This document shows positions 6,941 through 14,463 of a stretch of 64,000 bases of DNA, one piece after another (position 1 is the first letter of the stretch; the number at the start of each line of letters is the position of its first letter). Location of the stretch: the NCBI GenBank assembly GCA_963739985.1, contig CAVUCE010000008.1, positions 1 to 64,000 on the forward strand, in the 5' to 3' direction. This stretch comes from CAVUCE01 sp963739985 (GTDB lineage: Bacteria; Bacteroidota; Ignavibacteria; Ignavibacteriales; Ignavibacteriaceae). Below the pieces are notes generated by a model that made no database searches, was not told the DNA's origin, and saw only the letters and a list, made by a program, of their open reading frames with translations. The position numbers and the translations under genes are program-made.

Positions 6941-7885
6941 TCAAGCACTTTGTAGCAATTTGGAATTGTGTATATAATCGATAGAACTTAACGCTGCAAT
7001 TGTTCCATCAGCAACAGCAGTTGTTATTTGTCTATATCTTTTCTGTATTGAATCTCCCGCTGCAAAAACACCGGCAATACTCGTTTCCAGGTTGTCTTTA
7101 ATAACTATTTCATCGTATTCATTCAGCTTTATTTTATCTTTTAGTTTCTCTGTATTCGGTACATAACCGATAAAGATAAATACTCCATCAATATCCATTT
7201 CCGTAATTGCATGTGTCGCTAGATTTTCAATTTTCACTTTTTTAAGTGAATCTTCCCCGATAAATTCAGTAATTTTAGATTCCATTATAAAATCAATTTT
7301 TTCATTATTTTTTGCTTCATTTATTGCATGCTCAAAAGCTTGAAAATGATCGAATTGATGAACGATTGTAACTGAGGTTGCATATTTTGTTAAAGAGACT
7401 GCCTCTTCCAGAGCTGAGTTTCCGCCTCCAACAACTATAACTTTCTTATCCTGGAAAAAATCGCCGTCGCAAGTAGCGCAGTAAGAAATTCCCTTGCCTT
7501 TATACTTATCCTCATTGATAACACCAAGTGTTCTCGATTTTCCACCTGGCGCAATAATAATTGAGTTTGCGGTATAAGTATCTTTATTATTTACCTCAAC
7601 TGATTTTATTTCACCATCTAATTCTAGATTAGTAATACGTAAATTTGCTTTTATTGTACAACCAAAGGTTTTAGCTTGTTGTTTCATTACATTGGCTAAT
7701 TGATAGCCGTTTGTTTTTTCAACACCGGGATAATTTGCTATCTCGTGAGTTAATATCATTTGCCCGCCAATTGTTCCTTCATTCAATATTAAAGTTTTCA
7801 TCTTTGCACGGGAAAGATAAATACCGGCGGTTAATCCGGCTGGACCGCCGCCGAGAACTATGACATCAAAATTATAATTTTCCAT
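6941..7885 (-). CDS. trxB: Thioredoxin-disulfide reductase (TrxB family)
   Basis: 314 residues, normal length for the low-molecular-weight flavoprotein reductases. An FAD-binding GGGPAGLTAG lies at 12-21, the redox pair C136-A-T-C139 (ISYCATCDGDF) next, then the NADPH-binding VVVGGGNSALEEA, and near the end the FAD motif GVFAAGDS. It should pass electrons from NADPH to a thioredoxin-like partner. The likely partner is encoded 25 bases upstream on the same strand (7911-8255), an unusual thioredoxin, so the pair may form a dedicated system. A terminator follows. Confidence 0.9.
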   Translation of the reverse strand: MENYNFDVIVLGGGPAGLTAGIYLSRAKMKTLILNEGTIGGQMILTHEIANYPGVEKTNGYQLANVMKQQAKTFGCTIKANLRITNLELDGEIKSVEVNNKDTYTANSIIIAPGGKSRTLGVINEDKYKGKGISYCATCDGDFFQDKKVIVVGGGNSALEEAVSLTKYATSVTIVHQFDHFQAFEHAINEAKNNEKIDFIMESKITEFIGEDSLKKVKIENLATHAITEMDIDGVFIFIGYVPNTEKLKDKIKLNEYDEIVIKDNLETSIAGVFAAGDSIQKRYRQITTAVADGTIAALSSIDYIHNSKLLQSA

Positions 7886-7910
7886 AATTAATATATTTCT
7901 TTATAAGCTT

Positions 7911-8255
7911 TTATTTGCCGAATTCATTGTTCAAAATTTCGGTTACTTGTTCCATACTTTGAACACTGCTTGTTGCTTTAGCTACTTTTCCGTTCTTAAA
8001 ATAAACAGTAAATGGCAAGCCGCTAAAACTGCTGCATTCAGGTAAATTTCTGATTAGGTGTGCATGAGCAGAATCAAATTCCATATCACGAAAAGCTATG
8101 TTTTTATATTCGCTTTCCAATTCTTCCATAACTCCATAAACCGGAACGCACATTGGTCCCATCCTTCCGCAGCATACCATAACATTTTCGTTATTATCTA
8201 ATGTTTGTTTAAAATCATCTTCTGAAGTTATATGAGTTAGATTTGTACTTAGCAT
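7911..8255 (-). CDS. Atypical thioredoxin-like protein with CCGRMGPMC motif
   Basis: 114 residues with a thioredoxin-like pattern: N-terminal helix, beta strand NVMVCCGRMGPMCVPVYGVM, then KNIAFRDMEFD, SGLPFTVYFKNGKVAK (cis-Pro loop) and a final helix. Instead of the canonical WCGPC it has Cys28, Cys29 and Cys36 (CCGRMGPMC), so the redox pair is spaced differently. First gene of a two-gene unit with trxB. The fold is inferred from the pattern; the redox partner is inferred from the neighbour. It may act on special disulfides or persulfides. Confidence 0.7.
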   Translation of the reverse strand: MLSTNLTHITSEDDFKQTLDNNENVMVCCGRMGPMCVPVYGVMEELESEYKNIAFRDMEFDSAHAHLIRNLPECSSFSGLPFTVYFKNGKVAKATSSVQSMEQVTEILNNEFGK

Positions 8256-8491
8256 TTCTATTCCCTTTTAGTTTTTATTAACAATATTTTTTGTACCCAA
8301 ATATGATGCTGCTAAACAAAAAGCGATTCTGATAATTAGTTAATAATTGGAAATTCCTAAAAATTCGCATCTTCTTTCAATTTTAAGTTATGCTAAACTG
8401 TTATATGATATTAAACATAAGCGAGTTACATGTTTGTTTGTTAGTTCCTTTAATGTTTGAATCTTCATAATATTTTAGTTATTTTATCTAC

Positions 8492-8504
8492 GACTAATTT
8501 AGTC
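8492..8504 (+). promoter_or_regulatory. IscR-type operator (GACTAATTTAGTC)
   Basis: A perfect odd palindrome, GACTAATTTAGTC, eight bases before the ATG of an IscR-like gene. It fits the GACTRWWWYAGTC core of the type 1 IscR site known from E. coli. Autorepression by holo-IscR is the natural reading: Fe-S sufficiency represses the operon. Confidence 0.65.
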
Positions 8505-8512
8505 CTATTTAT

Positions 8513-8921
8513 ATGTTAAAATTATCAAAAAAATCAGAATACGCTTTAATGGCCATAAAATACATGGCGTTAAAATTAGAATCCGAATGCATTGCAGCAA
8601 AGGAAATCTCAGAAGTATATGATATTCCTTATGAACTTCTTAGCTAAGGTTTTGCAGAAATTAACCAAACATGGACTAGTAAAATCTTATCAAGGAGTAA
8701 AAGGCGGATATTGTTTAAATAGAACACCGGAAACAATTTCTCTTATTGATGTAATAAAAGCTATTGATACAAATTATAAAATCACGGATTGTATGAATGA
8801 GAAAAGCGCACAAGAACAATGCAGTCATTTAAATTGCTGCGCCATTCGTGATCCATTGATAAAAGTACAAAGAGAAATCGATCGTGTTTTTAGAGAAACT
8901 ACAATCAGTCAAATTCTATAA
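8513..8921 (+). pseudogene. iscR: Rrf2/IscR-family Fe-S regulator, apparent frameshift
   Basis: ATG at 8513 opens MLKLSKKSEYALMAIKYMAL, AAKEISEVYDIPYELL, the winged-helix start of Rrf2 proteins, then hits TAA at about 8646. Removing one base at about 8645 continues in frame as AKVLQKLTKHGLVKSYQGVKGG through to SQIL at 8921, about 135 residues, typical for the family. Three cysteines in the C-terminal half (ITDCMNEKSAQEQC, SHLNCC) match the IscR [2Fe-2S] ligand spacing. It heads the iscS-iscA unit and has its own operator upstream. Because such a regulator is usually conserved, sequence error is a serious alternative to true loss. Confidence 0.75.
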
Positions 8922-8973
8922 ACAATATTTATTTTTAATTTATAATTTTTAATTGTTCATTTTTAGATGTTTT

Positions 8974-10140
8974 ATGAAATTTCCTATTTATTTAGATAAT
9001 CACGCAACCACCCGGGTTGATCCTGAAGTGTTTGAGGCAATGAAGCCTTACTTTTTGGAACAATTTGGTAACGCTTCCTCAAAAAATCATTCGTTTGGTT
9101 GGGAAGCCGAGAGTGCGGTTAAGAACGCAAGACAAATTATCTCAAGTTTCATTAGTGCGGATCCAAAAGAAATTTATTTTACCAGCGGCGCAACCGAATC
9201 TATAAATCTAGCGCATTTTGGTGTTGCTCAATCGTATTATTCTAAAGGAAATCATCTAATATCTGCTGTAACGGAACACAGCGCAGTAATTGATTCGTTA
9301 AAGCTTCTAGAAAAAAAAGGATTTGTTGTAACTTATCTTCCTGTTGATAAAAACGGAAATTTAAGTTTGACCAGACTCCGGGAAAGTATTAAGGATAAAA
9401 CAATTTTAGTCTCAATAATGAGCGCAAATAATGAGATTGGAACAATAAATAATATAAAGGAAATCGGAAAAATCTGTAAAGAAAAGGATATTATTTTTCA
9501 CACCGATGCAACTCAGGCAATTGGTAAAATTCCGTTTAGTGTTATTGAAAATAATGTTGATCTCGTTTCCTTCACTGCTCATAAATTATACGGGCCAAAA
9601 GGAGTTGGCGGTTTATATGTGAGAGGCAAAAATCCAAAAGTTAATCTAGTTCCACAAATTCTTGGCGGTGGTCATCAAAACGGATTGCGCTCCGGTACTT
9701 TAAATGTTCCTGGAATTGTTGGTCTAGGAAAGGCAATAGAGATTAGTTCACAAAAAATAAATGAAGAGTTTACCGGAACAAAGTTTTTAAGGGATAAACT
9801 TTATAAAGGAATTTTAGCTAACTTGGATGGTGTATTTGTTAACGGTACTCTCGAGAATAGATTACCGAACAATTTGAATTTGAGATTTGACGGAGTTAAA
9901 TCAGAAAATTTAATTATGAATTTGAGAGAAATTGCTGTTTCTTCGGGAGCCGCTTGTGCTTCAGAATCATTAAAACCAAGCAGAATTCTGAAGGCAATTG
10001 GTTTATCTGATTTAGAAGCCGCGTCAAGCATTCGTTTTGGTGTAGGTAGATTTAATACTGATGAAGAAATTGATTACACTATAAATAAGGTTGTTGAAAC
10101 AATAAATAAACTTAGGTTAATATCGCCGGTTTACAATTAA
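8974..10140 (+). CDS. iscS: Cysteine desulfurase
   Basis: 388 residues from the Met at 8974 (MKFPIYLDNHATTR); the frame opens 21 bases earlier but MKFPIYLDN fits the family start. PLP-dependent enzyme that takes sulfur from cysteine for Fe-S clusters and other uses. Visible: TEHSAVIDS with the His that stacks on PLP, FHTDATQAIGK, the PLP lysine in SFTAHKLYGPKG (about residue 204), and the active cysteine in SSGAACASESLKPSR (about 328) on the mobile loop. Downstream of the Rrf2/IscR regulator and followed by an unknown gene and an A-type carrier. No iscU scaffold is nearby. Confidence 0.93.
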   Translation: MKFPIYLDNHATTRVDPEVFEAMKPYFLEQFGNASSKNHSFGWEAESAVKNARQIISSFISADPKEIYFTSGATESINLAHFGVAQSYYSKGNHLISAVTEHSAVIDSLKLLEKKGFVVTYLPVDKNGNLSLTRLRESIKDKTILVSIMSANNEIGTINNIKEIGKICKEKDIIFHTDATQAIGKIPFSVIENNVDLVSFTAHKLYGPKGVGGLYVRGKNPKVNLVPQILGGGHQNGLRSGTLNVPGIVGLGKAIEISSQKINEEFTGTKFLRDKLYKGILANLDGVFVNGTLENRLPNNLNLRFDGVKSENLIMNLREIAVSSGAACASESLKPSRILKAIGLSDLEAASSIRFGVGRFNTDEEIDYTINKVVETINKLRLISPVYN

Positions 10141-10157
10141 AAATATATGGGGTAAAT

Positions 10158-10487
10158 ATGGACAGTAAAAAGATAAGTTATTGTGAAAAAATTGCAAAAG
10201 ATGAATATCCGATTGTATTAAACTTTCTGAAAGCAAAATTCCCCTTGTTTCATAATTCCAATTTCTTTTTCAGAGATTTTCAATACGGCCTAAAGAGGTT
10301 TTTTATTAAAAAGGAAATTTATTTAACTATTCCGGAATCTGAAGAATTAGCTAACAGAGTTGCAAAATTTTTAGAAGATGAACAAGTTTTTATAAAAGTA
10401 AATAAAATTGGTTGGAGATTAAATTATCCGGAATTTGTTACCGATGTTCCGGGTGATCCCTTTGATCTTAAATTAGAAGTGAAATAA
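10158..10487 (+). CDS. Hypothetical protein in the isc operon
   Basis: 109 residues, basic and aromatic-rich, beginning MDSKKISYCEKIAKDEYPIV, with YGLKRFFIKKEIYLTIPE in the middle and PEFVTDVPGDPFDLKLEVK at the end. No signal peptide, membrane segment or metal motif; one cysteine (Cys9). I do not recognise the family. It starts 17 bases after iscS with GGGG upstream of the ATG and precedes iscA by 70 bases, so it is co-transcribed with Fe-S genes and may have a role there, but nothing in the sequence shows which. Confidence 0.65.
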   Translation: MDSKKISYCEKIAKDEYPIVLNFLKAKFPLFHNSNFFFRDFQYGLKRFFIKKEIYLTIPESEELANRVAKFLEDEQVFIKVNKIGWRLNYPEFVTDVPGDPFDLKLEVK

Positions 10488-10557
10488 ATCAACTGTATTT
10501 GATAATTAAGTAAATATTTTGATTATTAATAATTAAATCAAAAAGAGGAATAATGTT

Positions 10558-10908
10558 ATGGCTAACGCTCAATTAGCGACTGAGATAAATATAACGGAAA
10601 AAGCTGCCGTAGAGGTTAAAAAAATAATGCAGGAAAATGATGTGCCCGAAACTTATGGTTTACGAGTTGGTGTTAAAGGCGGCGGATGTTCAGGATTAAC
10701 GTATACGCTTGGCTTTGATGCTGAGCCAAAAGAAGGCGACACCACGATTGAACTTAATGATGTTAAACTTTTCGTTGACGGAAAAAGTCTTTTTTACCTG
10801 TCCGGCACCGAATTGGATTTTACCGACGGTTTGAACGGAAAAGGATTTGTGTTCAATAATCCAAATGCTACAAAAACTTGCGGCTGTGGCGAATCATTTG
10901 GAGTTTAA
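10558..10908 (+). CDS. iscA: A-type Fe-S carrier protein (HesB/IscA/ErpA family)
   Basis: 116 residues with the three conserved cysteines: GGGCSGLTY (about residue 44) and TCGCGESF at the C-terminus. It opens with NITEKAAVEVKKIMQE, typical for the family. It would hold or transfer Fe-S clusters built with sulfur from IscS. Last gene of the regulator-iscS-unknown-iscA unit; a hairpin terminator follows at 10953. It could equally be named erpA or sufA. Confidence 0.9.
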   Translation: MANAQLATEINITEKAAVEVKKIMQENDVPETYGLRVGVKGGGCSGLTYTLGFDAEPKEGDTTIELNDVKLFVDGKSLFYLSGTELDFTDGLNGKGFVFNNPNATKTCGCGESFGV

Positions 10909-10952
10909 GAATATCTGATTTCTTTGGTTATTCTTAATAATTTAAATAAATG

Positions 10953-10987
10953 GAAAGACGAAGCGGATCGTCTTTCTAATTTTTGAA
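10953..10987 (+). terminator. Rho-independent terminator after iscA
   Basis: GAAAGACGA (10953-10961) and TCGTCTTTC (10968-10976) form a 9-bp perfect stem with a 6-base loop, followed by TAATTTTTG. Confidence 0.7.
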
Positions 10988-11034
10988 ATAATAATAAGAA
11001 TAAAAAACTTATTAAATAATGGAGGAAAATTAAA

Positions 11035-11643
11035 ATGGGTAAATTTGAACAAGCAAAATTACCGTATGAATTTAATGCACTAGAACCTTATATAGATGCT
11101 AAAACAATGGAAATTCATTTCACAAAACACCATGCCGGTTATGTTAGCAAACTTAATGCGGCAGTAGAAGGAACTGATCTTGAAGGTAAATCTTTAAATG
11201 AATTACTTTCAGGTGTTTCAAAACTTTCTGCCGGTGTTAGAAATAATGGTGGCGGACATTACAATCACTCATTATTTTGGACAATTATGAAAAAAGGCGG
11301 CGGCGGAAAACCCGAAGGTGCTCTTGGTGATGCTATCAATGCTGCTTTTACTTCTTTTGATGAATTTAAATCTAAATTTAGTGATGCAGCCGCTACAAGA
11401 TTTGGTTCAGGCTGGGCATGGCTGGTTGTTAATGATGGAAAATTAGTCGTTTCTTCAACACCTAATCAAGATAATCCTTTGATGGATGTTGCGGATGTTA
11501 AAGGCACTCCGATTTTAGGATTAGATGTTTGGGAACATGCTTATTATCTGAAGTATCAAAATCGTCGCCCTGAATATATTGATAATTGGTGGAATGTTAT
11601 CAATTGGGATGCTGTTGCTGAGAATTTCTCAAAAGCAAAATAA
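11035..11643 (+). CDS. sodA: Superoxide dismutase, Mn-type
   Basis: 202 residues, usual length for the Fe/Mn family. Metal ligands are visible at His28 (MEIHFTKHH), His78 (GGHYNHSLFW), Asp164 and His168 (LDVWEHAYY). Gly in NNGGGHYNHS and Gln in TPNQDNPL are the pattern of Mn enzymes rather than Fe enzymes, which carry Gln in the first place; this is family knowledge, and cambialistic use is possible. No signal peptide, so cytoplasmic. A good ribosome binding site (GGAGGAAAA) precedes the ATG, and a strong terminator follows, so it is probably monocistronic. Confidence 0.93.
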   Translation: MGKFEQAKLPYEFNALEPYIDAKTMEIHFTKHHAGYVSKLNAAVEGTDLEGKSLNELLSGVSKLSAGVRNNGGGHYNHSLFWTIMKKGGGGKPEGALGDAINAAFTSFDEFKSKFSDAAATRFGSGWAWLVVNDGKLVVSSTPNQDNPLMDVADVKGTPILGLDVWEHAYYLKYQNRRPEYIDNWWNVINWDAVAENFSKAK

Positions 11644-11668
11644 TAGCTTAAAATTCTAATGCTTTATA

Positions 11669-11707
11669 GGCTGTCCGGATTTTTTTAATTTTGGACAGCC
11701 TCTTTTT
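11669..11707 (+). terminator. Rho-independent terminator after sodA
   Basis: GGCTGTCC (11669-11676) pairs with GGACAGCC (11693-11700) around an AT-rich loop, followed at once by TCTTTTT. Confidence 0.85.
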
Positions 11708-11737
11708 ATATATTTATAATTTAAAACAATTTTTAAA

Positions 11738-12361
11738 ATGCATAATAAAATTCCGATATTCTTGCTCGATCTCGTAGTATTTCCCAAATCATATTATTCT
11801 TTGCACATATTTGAAGATCGGTATAAGAAGATGCTTCAAAAGTGTTTAGATGATGAAATTGGTTTTGGAATTCTAACAAAAATTCGCAGTGAAATCTCGA
11901 AAGTTGGTAGTTATGTAAGGGTAGATAATATACTAAAGCATTATGATTCCGGTGAAACAGACATAGTTGTTAAAGGGATCGGAAGATTTGTAATTAATGA
12001 TTTTAATATGCATCCGGATGGTTATTATGAAGCCGGAGTTGAAGAATATAAAGATTTTAATACAGAAGTTGATAGTCTCTTTATGAGTGAAGTAAGAACT
12101 AAATTTGAAAAAGTTCTTGATAAAGCTAATATGGAACCGGGTGATTCTTTCTGGAAAAATTTGGAAGATACAAAACTAAAATCGTTTAAGATTGCCGAAA
12201 AATCCGGGTTAAATTTGGAACAACAACAAGCTTTAATAAATCTAACAGATGAAAAAGCAAGAATGGCTTTTTTGCTTAGGCACCTTGAAAATATAGAAGA
12301 GCAATTGCTTGAAAAATTTTCAGTGAAGGACTTAATTCTGCACGATGGATATTTAAATTAA
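11738..12361 (+). CDS. Lon N-terminal (LON substrate-binding) domain protein
   Basis: 207 residues. Starts IPIFLLDLVVFPKSYYSLHIFEDRYKKML, the PUA-like fold of the Lon protease N-domain (PLFPL.vVLFPG...L.IFE.RY pattern), followed by GFGILTKIRSEISKVG and a helical C-terminal half. There is no ATPase or protease domain, so it is a stand-alone LonN protein. These are widespread; some may bind substrates or cofactors, but the role is not settled. Single gene after the sodA terminator, facing the minus-strand atp genes. Confidence 0.8.
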   Translation: MHNKIPIFLLDLVVFPKSYYSLHIFEDRYKKMLQKCLDDEIGFGILTKIRSEISKVGSYVRVDNILKHYDSGETDIVVKGIGRFVINDFNMHPDGYYEAGVEEYKDFNTEVDSLFMSEVRTKFEKVLDKANMEPGDSFWKNLEDTKLKSFKIAEKSGLNLEQQQALINLTDEKARMAFLLRHLENIEEQLLEKFSVKDLILHDGYLN

Positions 12362-12452
12362 TTCATAAAATTATATTGTATTAAATAATCTAAAATCCTT
12401 TATTTATTTTTTAAGAGATAATTTACAATTTGTCTCTATCGGATAGAAAAAA

Positions 12453-12481
12453 CAAAAAAAAGGATAGATGTTACTCTATCC
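12453..12481 (-). terminator. Rho-independent terminator of atpDC
   Basis: On the minus strand GGATAGA-GTAACA-TCTATCC is followed by eight T. It lies 31 bases beyond the atpC stop. Confidence 0.8.
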
Positions 12482-12511
12482 CTTAAATAAAACGCCTTAA
12501 ATTATTTTAAT

Positions 12512-12940
12512 TTAATTCTTTGAATACTTTTCGTAAACCTTAATTCTATTAGTAGCTCTTGCTAAAGCAGCTTCAGCTCTAGTTACGTTAATCTTTTCCA
12601 CATCCTTATTAGTCAACCTATTTTTAGCTCTTTCAAGAGCAGATTGAGCTCTATTCAAATCTATATCACTAGCCTTCTCAATTGAATCGGCAAGAATTAA
12701 AACTTTATTTTTAAGTACTTCTATTGTTCCCCCGGCTGTAGAATAATAGACCGGAGAATTTTCATTTTCTTCTACTTTTACAACTCCGATATCAAAAATA
12801 CTAAGTATAGGGGCATGGTTTTTAAGTACCTGGAAACTTCCCAATGTTCCGGGAACAGTTACCGAAAAAACATTACCGGAAAATGATTTTTTTGATGGAG
12901 TAATTATTTCTAAATTTAGTTCTGCAGCCATATTAGTCAT
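12512..12940 (-). CDS. atpC: ATP synthase F1 epsilon subunit
   Basis: 142 residues. The beta-sandwich N-domain is visible (LNLEIITPSKKSFSGNVFSVTVPGT, GSFQVLKNHAPILSIFDIG, STAGGTIEVLKNKVLILADS), followed by the two-helix C-domain (DIDLNRAQSALERAKNRL, TRAEAALARATNRIKVYEK). It couples F1 to the c-ring and can inhibit ATP hydrolysis. It overlaps the end of atpD by 8 bases, so the two are translationally coupled, with a terminator after it. Confidence 0.93.
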   Translation of the reverse strand: MTNMAAELNLEIITPSKKSFSGNVFSVTVPGTLGSFQVLKNHAPILSIFDIGVVKVEENENSPVYYSTAGGTIEVLKNKVLILADSIEKASDIDLNRAQSALERAKNRLTNKDVEKINVTRAEAALARATNRIKVYEKYSKN

Positions 12941-14345
12941 TCATTTTTTTTGCTTTTTCAACAGCTTCTTCAATAGTACCTACATACATAAAAGCGGATT
13001 CAGGTAACTCATCATGTTTACCTTCAATGATTTCTTTAAATCCTCTAATTGTATCTTCAAGTTTCACATATTTTCCGGGGAAACCGGTAAACTGTTCCGC
13101 AACGTGGAAAGGCTGGCTAAAGAATCTTTGAATTCTTCTTGCTCTCTTAACAACAGTTTTGTCATCGTCAGAAAGTTCATCCATACCAAGAATGTTAATA
13201 ATATCTTGAAGATCTTTGTATTGCTGAAGAATTTCTTTACACTGTGTAGCAACATCATAATGCTCTTGTCCTATAATTCCAGGTTGTAAAATTCTTGAAG
13301 TCGATTCAAGAGGATCAACAGCCGGATAAATACCAAGTTCTGATATTTGTCTGCTAAGAGTAGTTGTAGCATCAAGATGAGCAAATGCTGCAGCAGGAGC
13401 CGGATCAGTTAAGTCATCTGCAGGTACATAAATTGCCTGAACAGATGTAATTGAACCTTTATCAGTTGAAGTAATTCTTTCTTGAAGCGCTCCCATTTCA
13501 GTAGCTAAAGTCGGCTGATAACCAACTGCTGAAGGCATACGACCAAGAAGCGCACTTACTTCGGAACCAGCTTGAGTAAATCGGAAAATATTATCTATAA
13601 ATAAAAGAACGTCTCTTCCCTCTTCTTCTCTAAAGTATTCGGCAATTGTGAGACCGGTTAACGCAACTCTCAATCTAGCTCCAGGCGGTTCATTCATCTG
13701 ACCAAAAATTAATGAAGTTTTATCCAAAACTCCTGATTCTTTCATTTCTACCCAAAGATCGTTTCCTTCACGGGTTCTTTCACCGACACCGGCAAAAACA
13801 GAATATCCACTATGTTCTTGAGCTATGTTGTGAATTAATTCCTGGATGATAACAGTTTTACCAACACCGGCACCACCAAACAAACCGGTTTTTCCACCTT
13901 TAGAATAAGGTTCAATTAAATCGATAACCTTTATACCGGTTTCAAAAATCTCACTCTTTGTTGATAAATTCTTAAATAACGGAGCAGGTCTGTGAATAGG
14001 ATATTTTTTTTCGGATTTAATTTCGCCTAAACCATCAATTCCCTCACCGGTAACATTAATTAAACGACCTAATGTTGCTGCGCCTACAGGAACTGAAATC
14101 GGTAAACCAGTATCAAATACATCCATTCCTCTTACCAAACCATCGGTTGAATCCATAGCAACAGCACGAACTCTATCTTCGCCAAGATGCTGCTGAACTT
14201 CTACAATTAGATCTTCTTTAACACCTTCTGTGTTAGTTCTTGGTATTTTAACCGCATTGTATATTTTTGGTAAGTGACCACCTTCAAATTCGATATCGAC
14301 TACAGGTCCGATTACCTGTATGATTTTGCCTTTAAGTTCAGCCAT
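12933..14345 (-). CDS. atpD: ATP synthase F1 beta subunit
   Basis: 470 residues, normal length. Walker A GGAGVGKT at 157-164; GERTREGNDLW, the Walker B region DVLLFIDNIFRFTQAGSEVSALLGRMPSAVGYQPTL (split over this stretch), and the P-loop-linked DLTDPAPA motif are all present. Catalytic subunit of the F-type ATP synthase on the cytoplasmic side. No alpha, gamma, delta or Fo genes are adjacent: beta and epsilon form a separate unit, as in Chlorobi and some Bacteroidota. A Bacteroidota-type promoter lies upstream. Confidence 0.96.
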   Translation of the reverse strand: MAELKGKIIQVIGPVVDIEFEGGHLPKIYNAVKIPRTNTEGVKEDLIVEVQQHLGEDRVRAVAMDSTDGLVRGMDVFDTGLPISVPVGAATLGRLINVTGEGIDGLGEIKSEKKYPIHRPAPLFKNLSTKSEIFETGIKVIDLIEPYSKGGKTGLFGGAGVGKTVIIQELIHNIAQEHSGYSVFAGVGERTREGNDLWVEMKESGVLDKTSLIFGQMNEPPGARLRVALTGLTIAEYFREEEGRDVLLFIDNIFRFTQAGSEVSALLGRMPSAVGYQPTLATEMGALQERITSTDKGSITSVQAIYVPADDLTDPAPAAAFAHLDATTTLSRQISELGIYPAVDPLESTSRILQPGIIGQEHYDVATQCKEILQQYKDLQDIINILGMDELSDDDKTVVKRARRIQRFFSQPFHVAEQFTGFPGKYVKLEDTIRGFKEIIEGKHDELPESAFMYVGTIEEAVEKAKKMND

Positions 14346-14377
14346 TTTTCTTCCTTCTTACTTTAGATTTTAGTCTA

Positions 14378-14409
14378 CAAATTTACAGATTTGATTAGGA
14401 TTATACAAA
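14378..14409 (-). promoter_or_regulatory. Bacteroidota-type promoter for atpDC
   Basis: On the minus strand TTTG (14409-14406) and TAAATTTG (14385-14378) are 20 bases apart, matching the TTTG-N19-21-TAnnTTTG consensus of the Bacteroidota primary sigma factor. The implied start of transcription is some 25 bases before the atpD ATG. Confidence 0.45.
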
Positions 14410-14463
14410 TTTCTTTGCTATAAAATTCTATAATCGTAATAAAAACAACAAATAACGGAGAAA

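Noticed and set aside
13014..13289. Plus-strand open frame within atpD
   Set aside because: It is the antisense shadow of a highly conserved gene. The same holds for the many open frames opposite trxB, E1, E2, lpdA, moeA, cydA and the acetoacetyl-CoA synthetase gene.
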